Assembly: GCF_001625215.2 (NCBI RefSeq) | Contig: NC_030388.2 | Span: forward strand, 25,656,558-25,720,557 | Direction: 5' to 3' | From: Daucus carota subsp. sativus | Lineage: Eukaryota; Streptophyta; Magnoliopsida; Apiales; Apiaceae | Length of the DNA: 64,000 bases | Shown: positions 10,701 to 20,879 of the stretch, piece by piece | How the letters are laid out: each line of letters starts with the position of its first letter | Numbering within the stretch: the stretch's first letter is position 1 | The notes under the pieces: model-generated | The model's database searches: none | The model's input: the letters and a program-made list of their open reading frames with translations, nothing else | What the model was told of the DNA's origin: nothing | Made by a program: the position numbers and the translations under genes

Positions 10701-13700
10701 TAAAGTTTATTGTTTCTGCATGTGTTTTAGTTACATCATCATAGTTATCATAATCCAACTATCTCAAATTGATCATTAGCTAATTAATTCCTTACATTCG
10801 TATGTGTTTTCATCTTTCAGCCAAACACATCAATTTTTCCGAATACATACACGTACGATAGTTCGAATGATAATTTACTAGGTAAGTTTGTGTAACCAGA
10901 TATTTTCTCATTGAATAACTAAATATGTATAATAATCCATCCCTATTGTGTCATTGTGTAACCTGATATCTATCTATGTAGATAATAGTTTGATAAATGA
11001 TTATCTCCAGTTTGCTTCTAATTGTAGGAGATGGGGAGATCTTCGAGTGTACCTTGAAAAACTATCCTCGACTCCTAATGTCCAAGAATTGTTAAGCAAA
11101 ATATGTTCTCACAAGAGTCGAATATTCTCACAGAAGTCAAATACAAGTAATACCGCAAAAGATTTAAAGATCAATGAGACTTTTGAAAGGAACTTTAATG
11201 CAAAATCCAATAAATCAGCTTAAGCGGATTATTAAAAGGCTCATCCGTGAGAAAGCTAGCTTCGTAGACGCTTCCAACAAGCTGCCAAAAAAAATCGTAC
11301 TTTAATTTTGACTTTGTATTAGTTCTTCACGCTAACTATCTTTTATTTGTTGGTTGACTGCTAGTAGGTCCTGTTTACTTGTTTGTTTGTAGTAGTACAC
11401 GGTCTATTTTCTTTTCGCAGGAGATCCCTCTAGTTTATGCTTCTCGATTTTTTTTAAGACAGTATGAAACCATTTTACAGGACAGGTATGAAGAGGAATC
11501 TAAGGCAGATTCTGATACATGGAACAAGCAACCTGCATTGAGGTCCCCGTCACCATTCGAGAAGCATGCATTTGGCATATATGATATATACAAATGTGTT
11601 AATCAAAAAATTTCAATACGAGGTTTTAGATGCAGTTGCTTGTATGCCTAGAAATGAGAGGGAGGAAGGAGCAACCACAACTTACAGAATTCATGATCTT
11701 GAGACACGGCTTACAGAATTCATGATATTGAGAAATAGCAAGAGTTCATAGTTATTTGTAAAATATTGAGCATATTGAGGTCAGAAGTAATTTGTATGTT
11801 TGAATTTAAAGGTTTATTTGTAGACATACCCTGCTCGACATAATTTTTTTACTTCAAGTACCTGCATTTCTGTTGTTGTACATAGATAATGTATTTATAG
11901 GTTGCTTGTTGAAGCCTATTGGTTACAATTGTAATTGTAATCAGTAGTCAGTACTTATGTTTGACAGTATCAGTTTGATAAATTTAGTCAAAAACATAAA
12001 AGCCCATAATTCAAATATCTTTAATTTTGTATCCAAGAATTAGGGTCCCCCATCAATATGGTAGAGATGGGTACAGAGTCAACAGATATGTAATATGTAT
12101 ATAAATAGATTGTGTAAGTCAGCTAGCCACCGCAATAATTAGATATTCAAAATATGTCAGCCCACCCTGCTGTCAGACACTTCATTACCATTTAAAATGC
12201 AGGGTGGCCCCTGAAATGCAAATTTAAGACTTTCTCTCTCTTTCTAAGACTCAGTGTAAAGTTCAGCCACCGGAATGCGACCAGCTCATTTTTAATAATA
12301 TTTGTTTAAGCTACAGCAATTTACCAGAACACAAAATTTCTACCCAATAAAAATCCAAGGTGGCAACTAGTGCTAATATACTGATACTTATCAAGGAAGG
12401 GTAGTGAAAAAAGCAGCACATTAGATTAGGGTATTAGACTGTCAAGAGGTACTTGGACACGACTATTTAAACAATAACAAAGCTAAAGCAGCAATGAATA
12501 TGAATAACCATGTCTCATTTACAAGCAAACAATAAACACCAGCCAATATATCAGTAATATACCACATATTTACTTCCCTAGCTCAGATTTTAATGCTGTG
12601 GGGCAGGGACCCTGCTGGATCTGTCCCTGGCCCCTGGGTGTATAGTACTGGAGCAAGGTGGGTTCTAAGATGATCCTTATTCCACCCAGTATAAATATCA
12701 TATCTACTTGATATATGCTTGTATTAAACTATACTAGCTTATATCCCGTCCAAAGCACAGGTAGCTTTTAACATATTATTTTATAATTTTGTTTTACTTT
12801 GATAACTTTTTACTAATTCTATTAATATTATTTTTTTGAATACAATTCTAATACTAACTTTGAGTTTTCTTATATAACAATTATAACGAGTTACTTTTTT
12901 GTAATTTGGGGGGATCGAACTCTGTTCAGTTTATTTTCGAGCAATATTTAATATGACAGTTTTGTCCCTGACGACCAACCATGTTAACTGCCTTAATCTA
13001 ATTATACATAGGATAGGATATAATACAAACATATTTTGTTTATGTTCAATATGTATAAAGTTTTGGGTCAGTACAGTGCATATATCTAGTAAACTCTTAA
13101 GATTCAAGGCAGATTTGGATATTGATCCAAAAGAAGACAGCAGATTTTATTACTGATCTAAAATGAGACGGCAGATTTAGGTGCAAAGTCGGTTTGAAGG
13201 ACAAACTGGTAGAAAGGGTTCTCTAGACCATATCAGCTTCTGGAAACCCCGGAAAAGCTGCTGTAGAAGATCCTAATTCTACATAAGCCATTCTAACCAC
13301 TAATTCAGGTCCGTATTCACTAGGCCAAATGTACAACTCATAATCAGCTTCTGAAAACCCCGGAAAAGCTGCTGTAGAAGATCCTAATTCTAAAACAGGC
13401 CATCCTAGCCACTAATTCAGGTCATATTCACTGGGAGAACTCATAAGACCTTTTCCTTTGATTTTTATAACACAAATGAAATCAATGAGACACAGATATA
13501 ACTAGAGTTGTCTATAAAGCTGAGTCGGAAGTAGTTGAAAATTAAAAAGTGCAAGAATAAACCTGCACTTTTGAAGCACCATATCTCTTAGTTCTTCCAG
13601 ATCCCTATCAACCTTTTCCAGCTAGAAAGAATATTTATATGAGTTGCACATCCAAAAGTTATTGTGGTATGTGCAAGTTTATGACCAGCTAGGAAGCACT

Positions 13701-16700
13701 GACTCGGGTACGGCGACACGGGACACAGGACACGGGATACGGGGATTCGCCAATTAGCAAAGAGTCCTGGATACGGGACACGGCAAAAAATAAATAGTAT
13801 TTATAAAATATATAATTTATATATGTTGAATATTAAACAACTTCACACTTGAACTCATTGTCCCACTCGTATATTTATATAATCAAGTGATCTTTAGCAA
13901 ATAGATATAAAGAATGTATTTATATATAGGCTTTTGCGTATGTATATCAGATTACATGATGAAAAACATGGGAGAGATAGCTAAATAATTATATACATAT
14001 AGAATCTGTATACATATAAAAGACGTCTGGTATTAGGCTATAAACATTACTGGGCCTTTTTTAAAGTTGGGCAGAGGTTTTGGTTGCATGTCGGCTGCAT
14101 TTGCGTTCCGACACGCCACATGGCGTATCGGATACGTACTCAGCCGTGTCGGTGCCGTGTCCCCGTATCAGCCGTGTCCGACACGCATACGGCAGCCTTT
14201 TTGCCGTGTCCGTGCTTCCTAGATGACCACATATTAGTTTACCTCAATGTTTAGATCCTTTGAGATCCTGGCATGAGTAGCTTCCTGAGCTAGCTGCATA
14301 TCTATCTGAGCCTCTGCTTCTTCCTCTTTTCGATTTTTCTCCTATAAGTCATAGTTACAAATTAAAAAAGATCTTACAATTAAAATTAAAAAACTTAAAA
14401 AACCAGATACTTAAAACACACCTTCTAACCATCTAAAAGAAGAGATCTAAAATCTTGATAAATAAATAAAAACATGGTAATACTCCAAGAGGACAAAGCT
14501 GAAATCTTAATCATCTGAGAGAAAATGTTTACCTCTTCATCTACTTTTGGCAAAAGTTGCAACCATTTCTCATCAACTTTTCCCAGCAAAGTTTTTGCCA
14601 TTACGTGAACATCCTCCCTTTCATCATTATATTTCATTGCATTCTTAAATATCAATCTCACATCTGCATATATTTCTCTGACGCTTTTATATACACTGCA
14701 ATCCTTAGCCTCCATTTTGTTTTTGATTGTACTGAAGTCCATCGGCTTTTCAATCACCTAGTATAAAGTATCAAAAACACACTATCTAAACAACTAGTGA
14801 TGAAAGAATTATGGAAAGCTAATTAGTGGGTACAGATAGGTAGTGTGACTACTGGCACGTTCAAATAACGGACAACCAGAATAGGAGTAAAAGGAAAAAA
14901 AGGTTTACATCATAGTAGTCGTGCAAACCAAGACCTACAACATCTACAGGTTGCATAAATGGCCCTGCCCATTTGTGCTGAGTAATCTGAGAAGTAAAAC
15001 AAGGCATGTCAAATAACCTTTTTCATATTTTGGATACTGATCCACACACATAATCTGTTTAAACTCTTCATAACAATATAATAGAGTTATAAAGAAGCTT
15101 CAGCTCATAGATACAAGTCCACTTATTTGTTCCCAATCTTTAAACCTTTCATATAATCAGCGCATACAATAGATATCATAACCACCTAGTTAAACCGAGA
15201 CCAGTATCAAGTCATATACTTCATCATTTACGAAATCTAAATAATCTTCACTTATAAAAGCCCCTTTGTACAGATAAAAGGAAACAACAAGATTTATGAT
15301 ATTTCTTGATCATATTAGTTAAAACTAAATGTACTTGTATTAATTTAGTAAAACATGGAATACAAAAGTCAATATGTTCTAATGTATTATCATTAAATAT
15401 ACCGTGTATATATGTACAGACCACATAAACATCAACCTGATTTTGTACAAGTTATCATCTTCAATATGCCCCTTTTATTGACTACACTGGAACATTAAGA
15501 ACGTATTTTAGTTGTCTGACCACTTAACTTGTTGCTTTCATCATTTCAATGCATAGCGAGTCACCCCAGAAACAAGTAGTTTTTGAGGCCAACATAATAC
15601 CGTCCTTTCTTAAACAGCAACTTAGTGAACCAACCTATATATAGTACAAAAGCAGCAATGTGTGTTATGTCTCTCTGACTGCCTTATTCTAATGTAATTT
15701 TATGCAATTCGACCATTCCAAATTATGTAATGCCCAAATATTTTACTCTTATTTTAATATAAAAACGAACAAATGAAGACAAACCTTACCCATTCTTTAT
15801 GCTTCAGAGTACAAAAAATAGGAATTTCTATATTTTAATAACAGAGTACGTATATGAAAGATAATGTCAGGGTGAAATTCTTACGGAATTCGCGTATTTC
15901 AAGAGAAACTTGCTAATGACCACTACTTGCCTGTCTTATAATTGTGCCAAACTGGCGCATAAGCTCTTGCATTCTCTTAGTGGCAGCTGACTCCCTACGC
16001 GATGCATCCAGTTGCCTCTTTCTGAAGCTAGCGAGATGCTTATCCTTGTCCTTTTCCTTCGGAATTGAACTACCTTTAGAAGTATGTAGTTGCTTTTTAC
16101 TTGAGTAAAATTGCTCTACTTTGTTAAGTGTTTGCTCAAGCTGCGATAAATAAGATAAGGCATTTTTAGCCATAAGATATAGTTTATACTTGCAGCAAGT
16201 TAATTGACACAACGTATCTAGAGACTATCATCGTGCAGGCAATTGGAACGGTATTTTCTCAACTCGTTTTAATTATAGTAGGCTATATATCCAGCAGACA
16301 ATGAGAAAAGTGTATTATAAATGTATAAACTATTAAATATTAAACTGTACATTGGTATACCTAAAATCATGAACTAGCATCAAACGACAAAGTATAATAC
16401 AGAATAGTTAAAAAGAAAAAACAATTAAATTCATCTTCAGCATGTCTTTAAGTTCGATGAGCCCTAGCAGACATATATAAGACCCAGTCTGCTGGTCCTA
16501 TTATGGGTTGGTAACTGATTTTCAGAGATAATGATACATAAGCTAAGTGTATAACTATATTGAAAAATTGCTTAAATCTTTTTTTCTAAAATCTGAATTT
16601 TAATACAGCATTAGGAAAGAAATTTTAATAATAATAATAATAATAAAAGATATGATGCATGAAAAACAAGAGCAGTCTATATAGGTCATCCATAGCTTAC

Positions 16701-17470
16701 ACTTTTAAGCCAAACAGATTCCATAACAAATTAATTGAGAATTGGATAAGAGAACAAATCCCAAGATTACATGTTACTCCCTCCATCCCAAATTAGATGA
16801 GCTCATTGACTTTGGGCACGCACTTTAAAGTCCATTGACTGCATAGCTACATTACTTATTTTTAAAATTTTATTTTTGCAAATAAAAATTTAAATATGAA
16901 ATTTTCGTTTACAAAAAAAAAATTAAAAAATAAATTTAGGAACTAGACGGTCAATGCACCTCAAGTTACGTGCCTAAAGTCAACTAGCTCATCTAATTTG
17001 GGATGGAGGGAGTACTTGATCTATTAATATGGAAGCTCTCAAAAAGATACATCATATGACAACGAATTTACTAAACATAGAACAAATCACAAAAGTAATT
17101 AGCAAGGGACAAAACAGTGAAAGATAATAACAATCTGTTATCATCCAACAAATGCAGATACCTCCCTGCCATAAAAACTAAAACTAACAACTATAGTATC
17201 TTCAAAGCCTCAAATACGGCAAAGGTAAGGTACATGCTGATATACCTTAAACTGTGTGCAGCAGTCAAAGTCTTGCATAAACAGGGAATGTAAGAATAAT
17301 ATTTACAAACTTATAAGAACTTGTAATCGATGAATGATGATGCAAACCTGATCAACCTTCATGAACATATCATCAACACGTTGCCCAATATCCTCCACAT
17401 CGCTACCATTGACGTTCAAATTTTCTGCATCTGCTATTGTTTCTGGAATTAATGCATCCACAATTCCCAT
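4773..17470 (-). CDS. GTE1: GTE1/GTE6-type bromodomain-NET transcription factor, 370 aa, 8 coding exons
   Basis: Coding exons, in order: 17348-17470, 15931-16140, 14909-14986, 14533-14757, 14243-14341, 13563-13621, 5033-5183, 4773-4940. They total 1113 bases with phases that match at every junction. The protein has an N-terminal coiled region ([22 protein letters not shown]), a basic linker, and a bromodomain (about residues 100-205) with the acetyl-lysine Asn in NAMKYND. A NET/ET domain follows (MSTEEKKKL...[10 protein letters not shown]), then an Asn-rich tail ending in basic KRSKK. The family binds acetylated histones in the nucleus; Arabidopsis GTE1 (IMB1) promotes seed germination. The conserved WPF shelf reads GPF here. 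The intron after exon 2 has a GC donor (CAG|GCAAGT). A splice acceptor (TTCTTAATAG) just before the ATG implies a 5' UTR intron. Intron 6 is 8.4 kb. GTE1 and GTE6 cannot be separated by eye. Confidence 0.9.
6514..7348. mobile_element. Mutator-type foldback MITE, 835 bp, 9-bp target duplication
   Basis: The ends are CGGGCTGGCT and its inverted copy. The terminal inverted repeats run on, imperfectly, for several hundred bases; GGTGTATTTAATAC and TTGTGGTTGACAGTTGTAC are repeated in inverted orientation. The element is flanked by a perfect 9-base duplication AATTACTTA (6505-6513 and 7349-7357). A 9-bp duplication with long inverted repeats is typical of Mutator-like elements. No transposase is encoded, so the copy is non-autonomous. 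It lies in intron 6 of the GTE gene. Confidence 0.85.
8245..8470 (-). pseudogene. FAR1-related (FRS) fragment, left arm
   Basis: The minus strand keeps pieces of a FAR1-related protein: RQYETIL, then PSPFE, then sequence matching the CMPRNERE region in the other arm. A poly-A run and in-frame changes break it. FRS proteins derive from Mutator-like transposases. This is a relic and the inverted partner of the fragment at 11430-11751. Confidence 0.6.
8500..9570 (-). pseudogene. NIF-like (HAD/FCP-type) phosphatase relic, left arm
   Basis: This is the inverted counterpart of the phosphatase relic at 9880-11223. Near 8765-8900 the minus strand carries the [12 protein letters not shown] coding region and the preceding VFLKEIKK-type segment, with frame breaks. 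Near 9480-9530 it carries the [10 protein letters not shown] motif region. It lacks the exon encoding [10 protein letters not shown] that is present in the other arm. It is not expected to encode protein. Confidence 0.6.
9880..11223 (+). pseudogene. NIF-like (HAD/FCP-type) phosphatase relic with introns, right arm
   Basis: In order the plus strand encodes [16 protein letters not shown] (9905-9955, phosphatase motif I region), [19 protein letters not shown] (10130-10185), [20 protein letters not shown] and [20 protein letters not shown] (10530-10685), [18 protein letters not shown] (10830-10880) and [20 protein letters not shown] (11030-11095). These match the plant family of NLI-interacting-factor-like Ser/Thr phosphatases. 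Introns still separate the blocks, so the copy was captured as genomic DNA and is not a retrocopy. Frames are broken and the first exons are missing, so it is a pseudogene. Confidence 0.75.
11430..11751 (+). pseudogene. FAR1-related (FRS) fragment, right arm
   Basis: The plus strand reads [20 protein letters not shown], then [15 protein letters not shown], then in another frame [20 protein letters not shown] and [10 protein letters not shown]. This is the region just before the SWIM domain of FAR1-RELATED SEQUENCE proteins, with one frameshift near 11570. It sits directly downstream of the phosphatase relic and has an inverted partner at 8245-8470. Confidence 0.75.
12734..12762 (-). mobile_element. 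Helitron-like 3' terminus
   Basis: On the minus strand the sequence ends GGGATATAAGCTAG followed by T, as in Helitron 3' ends (CTRR then T). It closely resembles the terminus at 46817. The usual GTGC/GCAC hairpin is degraded here (GTGC paired with GTCC). The 5' end was not located; the element would extend to higher coordinates. Confidence 0.45.
13232..13432. repeat. Tandem duplication, about 110-bp unit, two copies
   Basis: The block starting ATCAGCTTCTGGAAACCCCG at 13232 is repeated from 13342 with few changes. Each copy ends in a TATTCACT motif. It lies at the upstream end of intron 6, about 130 bases from exon 6 of the GTE gene. No coding potential is seen. Confidence 0.85.
13689..14222. 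mobile_element. hAT-type MITE, 534 bp, near a splice donor
   Basis: Perfect 11-base terminal inverted repeats CTAGGAAGCAC/GTGCTTCCTAG are flanked by an 8-base duplication ATGACCAG (13681-13688) and ATGACCAC (14223-14230), with one mismatch. This fits hAT-superfamily MITEs. The ends are rich in CGGACACGG-type motifs and the middle is AT-rich. It makes up most of the 621-base intron 5 of the GTE gene and lies 20 bases from the donor site of exon 5. Confidence 0.75.
16777..17012. mobile_element. Stowaway MITE, 236 bp
   Basis: Terminal inverted repeats CTCCCTCCATCCCAAATTAG and their inverted copy are flanked by TA on both sides. This is the classic Stowaway (Tc1/mariner) MITE form. It lies in intron 1 of the GTE coding region (17347 to 16141). 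Confidence 0.9.
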
Positions 17471-19882
17471 CCCTATTAAGAAGTTAAGAAGTATAAAAAA
17501 CATGTGTAAAGCCTGTTGGCCCCTTCCTTCACTTTAACATGAACTAAAATGTTTTGGATTAAAAAAATCAAGTTTCACTTTCTTTGCACTAAAACCACTA
17601 TTGTTAGTTTTGCAACAACAACCATACCAACTATGTTAAAGTTTAGCACTATATGTTAGGGTAATTAAAACTTGGTGATTAAGCTGATTTGGCAGTTACT
17701 TCAGCAAACACCAGTGGCAGACACGTTAGGAAAGAATAAAGATATTACTCGCACCTCTTCCTCACGAGCTCTCTTCACCTAAAATCAAAATGGTTCAGTC
17801 TTATTTTCAGATTCATCATTAAATTTCAGCTCCGTTTACCTATGCTACAATGCAGCAAAAATATAGGATCTGATTTTCCCCGTCAACATCCAACACATCA
17901 ACTTCAATCAAAATTCAGTTCATTTCCTTATCAACCATGTATAATATTAGAAAAGAAACTCACAAAAAGTTCTCAAGCAAGTTCTTGGAAATAGGTTAAT
18001 AGATTCCCTCTTTTTTTGTACTGTATCACAGACTATAATGATGGGCAGAGCTCTAAACTCAAAATGAAACTTTTGCATCACATATAGTAAGTGCTACAAT
18101 TTTATTACTCTTAAAAACAAAGATCTTAAATGGGACCACAACAGCATCCCTGTAGAATCTAAACTGTCTGTAGAACCCAAAAGATATTTCAGCTGCCTAC
18201 AGTGCCGATCCACCAGTAATTGAAATAGAATACTACAACATTATGTTTTCTTTTAAAAAAAATCAAGGATTAAATTTAATACCATTTAAATCGAACAGTG
18301 ATATAGTAAATTTCAAATTAATTACTAGAAAATAAAAGAATGCAAATAATAAACATTGGCCAAGTCATATTCATTCACAATTTTCAATTTTAAATTTTAA
18401 AGCCACGTGAATTGTCCTTTTTACTACGTTGAATATATAGATAGAAGGCATCCACGTGTAGCTTAAATCAATGTGGCACTTGGCAGATTTAATATTTACA
18501 CCTCGGATGTAACTCCTTTAAACCAAGGTTAACGTTCATGCATTTTCCACCTTTGCCAAATTTATTTAATTTTTAAACATATTGTTAAACCGCTAATCCC
18601 TCCCCCTCCCCCTCTTTCCCTCTCTCTCTCCCTCCCCGACTCTTTCCCCCTCTCTCCCTCCCTCCCCGCCTCTTTCCCTCTCTCTCTCCCCCTCTCTCCC
18701 TCCCTCCCCGCCTCTTTCCCTCTCCTTCCCTCTTTCCCTCTCTATCACCCCTCTCTCCCAACCTCCCAACCCCCCTCTCTCCGCAGACACACATTTGTTC
18801 CGTAAATCTTATTCACACAGAAACACCAACATCCTAGAGCCTCCTTTTTTCTCGTCCACTCAAACTGCACAATCTACGTACAATACAGATTACACCAATC
18901 ATCCAATAACCTAAGCTTACTATTTACCTTTCACGGAAATTACCAAATCGATGAAAACAAAAATTATCACTTCCACATAAAAAAACCATCACAAGATCGC
19001 CATCTTAGCTGTCCTAATAGAGACTCCGAAGGATTAAAAAAAACTTACGATTATATGTTTGAATCAAACAGGAATTAAATTACAATTGATGCATGCAAAA
19101 ATTCAAGAGATTGAAGAGGGGAAAACAATTACCAGAAGTATATGACTACGAAGAAGACTAAGCAATGTATGTATGAGTTGTGGTAATCAAGCGATGCTTG
19201 ACGGCAGTCTGATTGAATTTGCCAAATTAGGTAAGTTGCAAGACGAGACGATGAGGCTCTCTCACTGTGTGTACAAGTCCAGGTATAACTATAAGTAGGA
19301 AGCATAAACATAGACAAGTCCAATTATTTATAAATAATTTTTTCTAAGACAAATATAAATACAAATCAAATATTAAGATATGTTTTTTTCAACAGAAATA
19401 CACTTGCCCGCAACGAGATACAGCAATACTCCCGAGAGTTTATTTCATTCAAAAAGCTTATTATCTAACCGAAAGACATGAAAATGTCTCCGAAAGTTTA
19501 GATAATGATACTTAATGTCCGAAAAGAGAAACGTCTCAACTTGTAAGATTACGTTGCCTGAAACAAAAAAATAATCTATTAATAATAAGAAAAATAATTA
19601 TAAATTACTTATTAAGACAATACAGTATAGGAAAATTTTTTAAACTTACAAATATAACTGACAATTTAATGTCTTCACAAAAAAACATTAAAACCTCATT
19701 TAAAGCTAATTAAATATGATAACTAAATGAAATTGAATTCCAATTTACAAAACTGACGAATATACTTATTGTCAATCAAGAATAAATAAAGAGATATAGA
19801 TGCATTCAAAATCTGCAATATTAAGATATGTTGATAATATTCCAATTATATATTTAACTCTGAAATAAATCTGAAAAATATA
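17471..19882. other. 5' UTR intron and promoter region of the GTE gene
   Basis: No coding sequence is visible. A splice acceptor sits just before the ATG (17470), so at least one 5' UTR exon lies further upstream on the minus strand. The best candidate zone is about 17750-19150, which includes the pyrimidine-rich tract at 18597-18783. The exact transcription start cannot be fixed by eye. Confidence 0.45.
18597..18783. repeat. Pyrimidine/purine strand-asymmetric tract (CCCTCT-like repeats)
   Basis: This stretch of about 190 bases is almost all C and T on the plus strand, so nearly all G and A on the GTE sense strand. It is built from CTCTCCCTCCCTCCCCGCCT-like units. It lies in the GTE promoter or 5' UTR region. 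Open frames across it are low-complexity artefacts. Confidence 0.85.
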
Positions 19883-20870
19883 GAGTAAATGACAAAGTGA
19901 TGGCCGAAGTTTGTCAAATTTTGCAGAATGGTGGCTGAACTTCGAAAACTACGGAATGGTGGGTGAAATTCACTTCCGCCTTTCAATAAGGTGGCGGCCG
20001 TGATACTCCGTTAGTTTCCTCCGTTAACTCCAAAAAAAATTAAAAAAAGTAAGGGTAAAGTAGTAAAATCATCCTCAAAAGTCATCCATCACTCTCATCA
20101 CAATCCAAACCACCCCATCTTCTACGATCTCAAAACCCTCTTAGAAATCAATAGCAAATCCCAATGAAAACAAACCCTCAACACGTCACTACCACTCCTA
20201 CCAGAGCCTCAACACCCCAATTCACAAGTTTTACGAGGTATCCACCTCGCCTGAGTTTCTTTTTCATGAAGATTTTGGTGTTGATTTTTTCGAGGTTGGA
20301 TAGTACTGTTTTGCATTATAGATGAACCGGTGAATAGTGTGGTGGCTGGGTTACGGACTGGAGTGATGTATCGGGCTACGAAATGAGCAAAATCAGTTGT
20401 TCCTGCTGGTGTTATTGATGGATTGGCTGCTGGTGCTACTGGGATTCTGGGTGGGGTATGGGCGTATGGTTAGGTTTGAGTAACCAACAAACCAAATAAA
20501 CAACTAACAGCGGAATAATTGGTTCTAGAAAAGTTGGTAGGTGAAATTTGTGGAGGCCTAAAGCAAGAACAATGACGGTGCCAGAGACGGCGGCCAGGAC
20601 GGTCGGCAACATCCAGGACGGTCGGCAACATCACCGTGCTAGTACTAGAAATTGTATTCAATATAGTTTACTGTGTTTTATCCTAAAACCCACTTTTACC
20701 CTTTTTTTTTTATTTTTTTTGGACTTAACGGTCTAAATTTAACGGACCTTGACGGCAGCCACTTTATTAAAACGGAAAAGTAAAGTCTAGCCACCGATCT
20801 GTAGTTTTTTAACTCCAGCCAACATTTTGTAAAATCCGGGAAACTACAGCCACCATTTTGTCATTTACTC
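19883..20870. mobile_element. Mutator-type element (Pack-MULE-like), 988 bp, 9-bp target duplication
   Basis: The ends are GAGTAAATGACAAA and its inverted copy, with further matching over about 50 bases. They are flanked by a perfect 9-base duplication AAAAATATA (19874-19882 and 20871-20879). The same ends occur at 59601-60092, so this is a family. The interior includes a TIM23-like gene fragment (20215-20462), which makes this a Pack-MULE-type capture. Confidence 0.85.
20215..20462 (+). pseudogene. TIM23-like mitochondrial import channel fragment captured in a MULE
   Basis: The plus strand reads HKFYEVSTSPEFLFHEDFG (from about 20222), resembling the TSPEFLF motif of plant TIM23. After a gap it reads DEPVNSVVAGLRTGVMYRAT (from about 20322), a stop codon, then a small-residue segment (AKSVVPAGVIDGLAAG), as in the Tim17/22/23 membrane domain. 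The central part of the gene is missing and stops interrupt the frame. It is inside the element at 19883-20870. Confidence 0.6.
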
Positions 20871-20879
20871 AAAAATATA

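Larger units (their letters stand above)
8195..11790. repeat. Long inverted repeat carrying NIF-phosphatase and FAR1-related fragments
   Basis: The left arm (about 8195-9691) is the reverse complement of the right arm (9733-about 11790) around a spacer of about 41 bases. Sampled blocks are nearly identical, for example the bases around 8770-8815 against 10615-10665. The right arm is longer because a stretch near 10930-11400 has no partner on the left. Each arm carries a broken NIF-type phosphatase followed, reading outward, by a FAR1-related fragment. No clear target duplication could be assigned. The whole structure lies in intron 6 of the GTE gene. Confidence 0.8.
5184..13562 (-). other. 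Giant 8.4-kb intron 6 of the GTE gene, filled with insertions
   Basis: The flanking exons join in phase (AG|G gives Arg) between residues that are adjacent in the family, so this whole interval is intron. It contains a Mutator-type MITE (6514-7348), a long inverted repeat built of gene fragments (8195-11790), a Helitron-like end (12734) and a 110-base tandem duplication (13232-13432). The stretches 5184-6500, 7360-8190 and 11800-12730 hold no recognisable gene. Around 5580-5760 a GC-richer patch looks like an old repetitive element of unknown class. Confidence 0.8.

Noticed and set aside
18585-18794. Gly/Arg/Glu-rich open frames on the minus strand
   Set aside because: They are translations of the pyrimidine/purine tract and have no conserved features.
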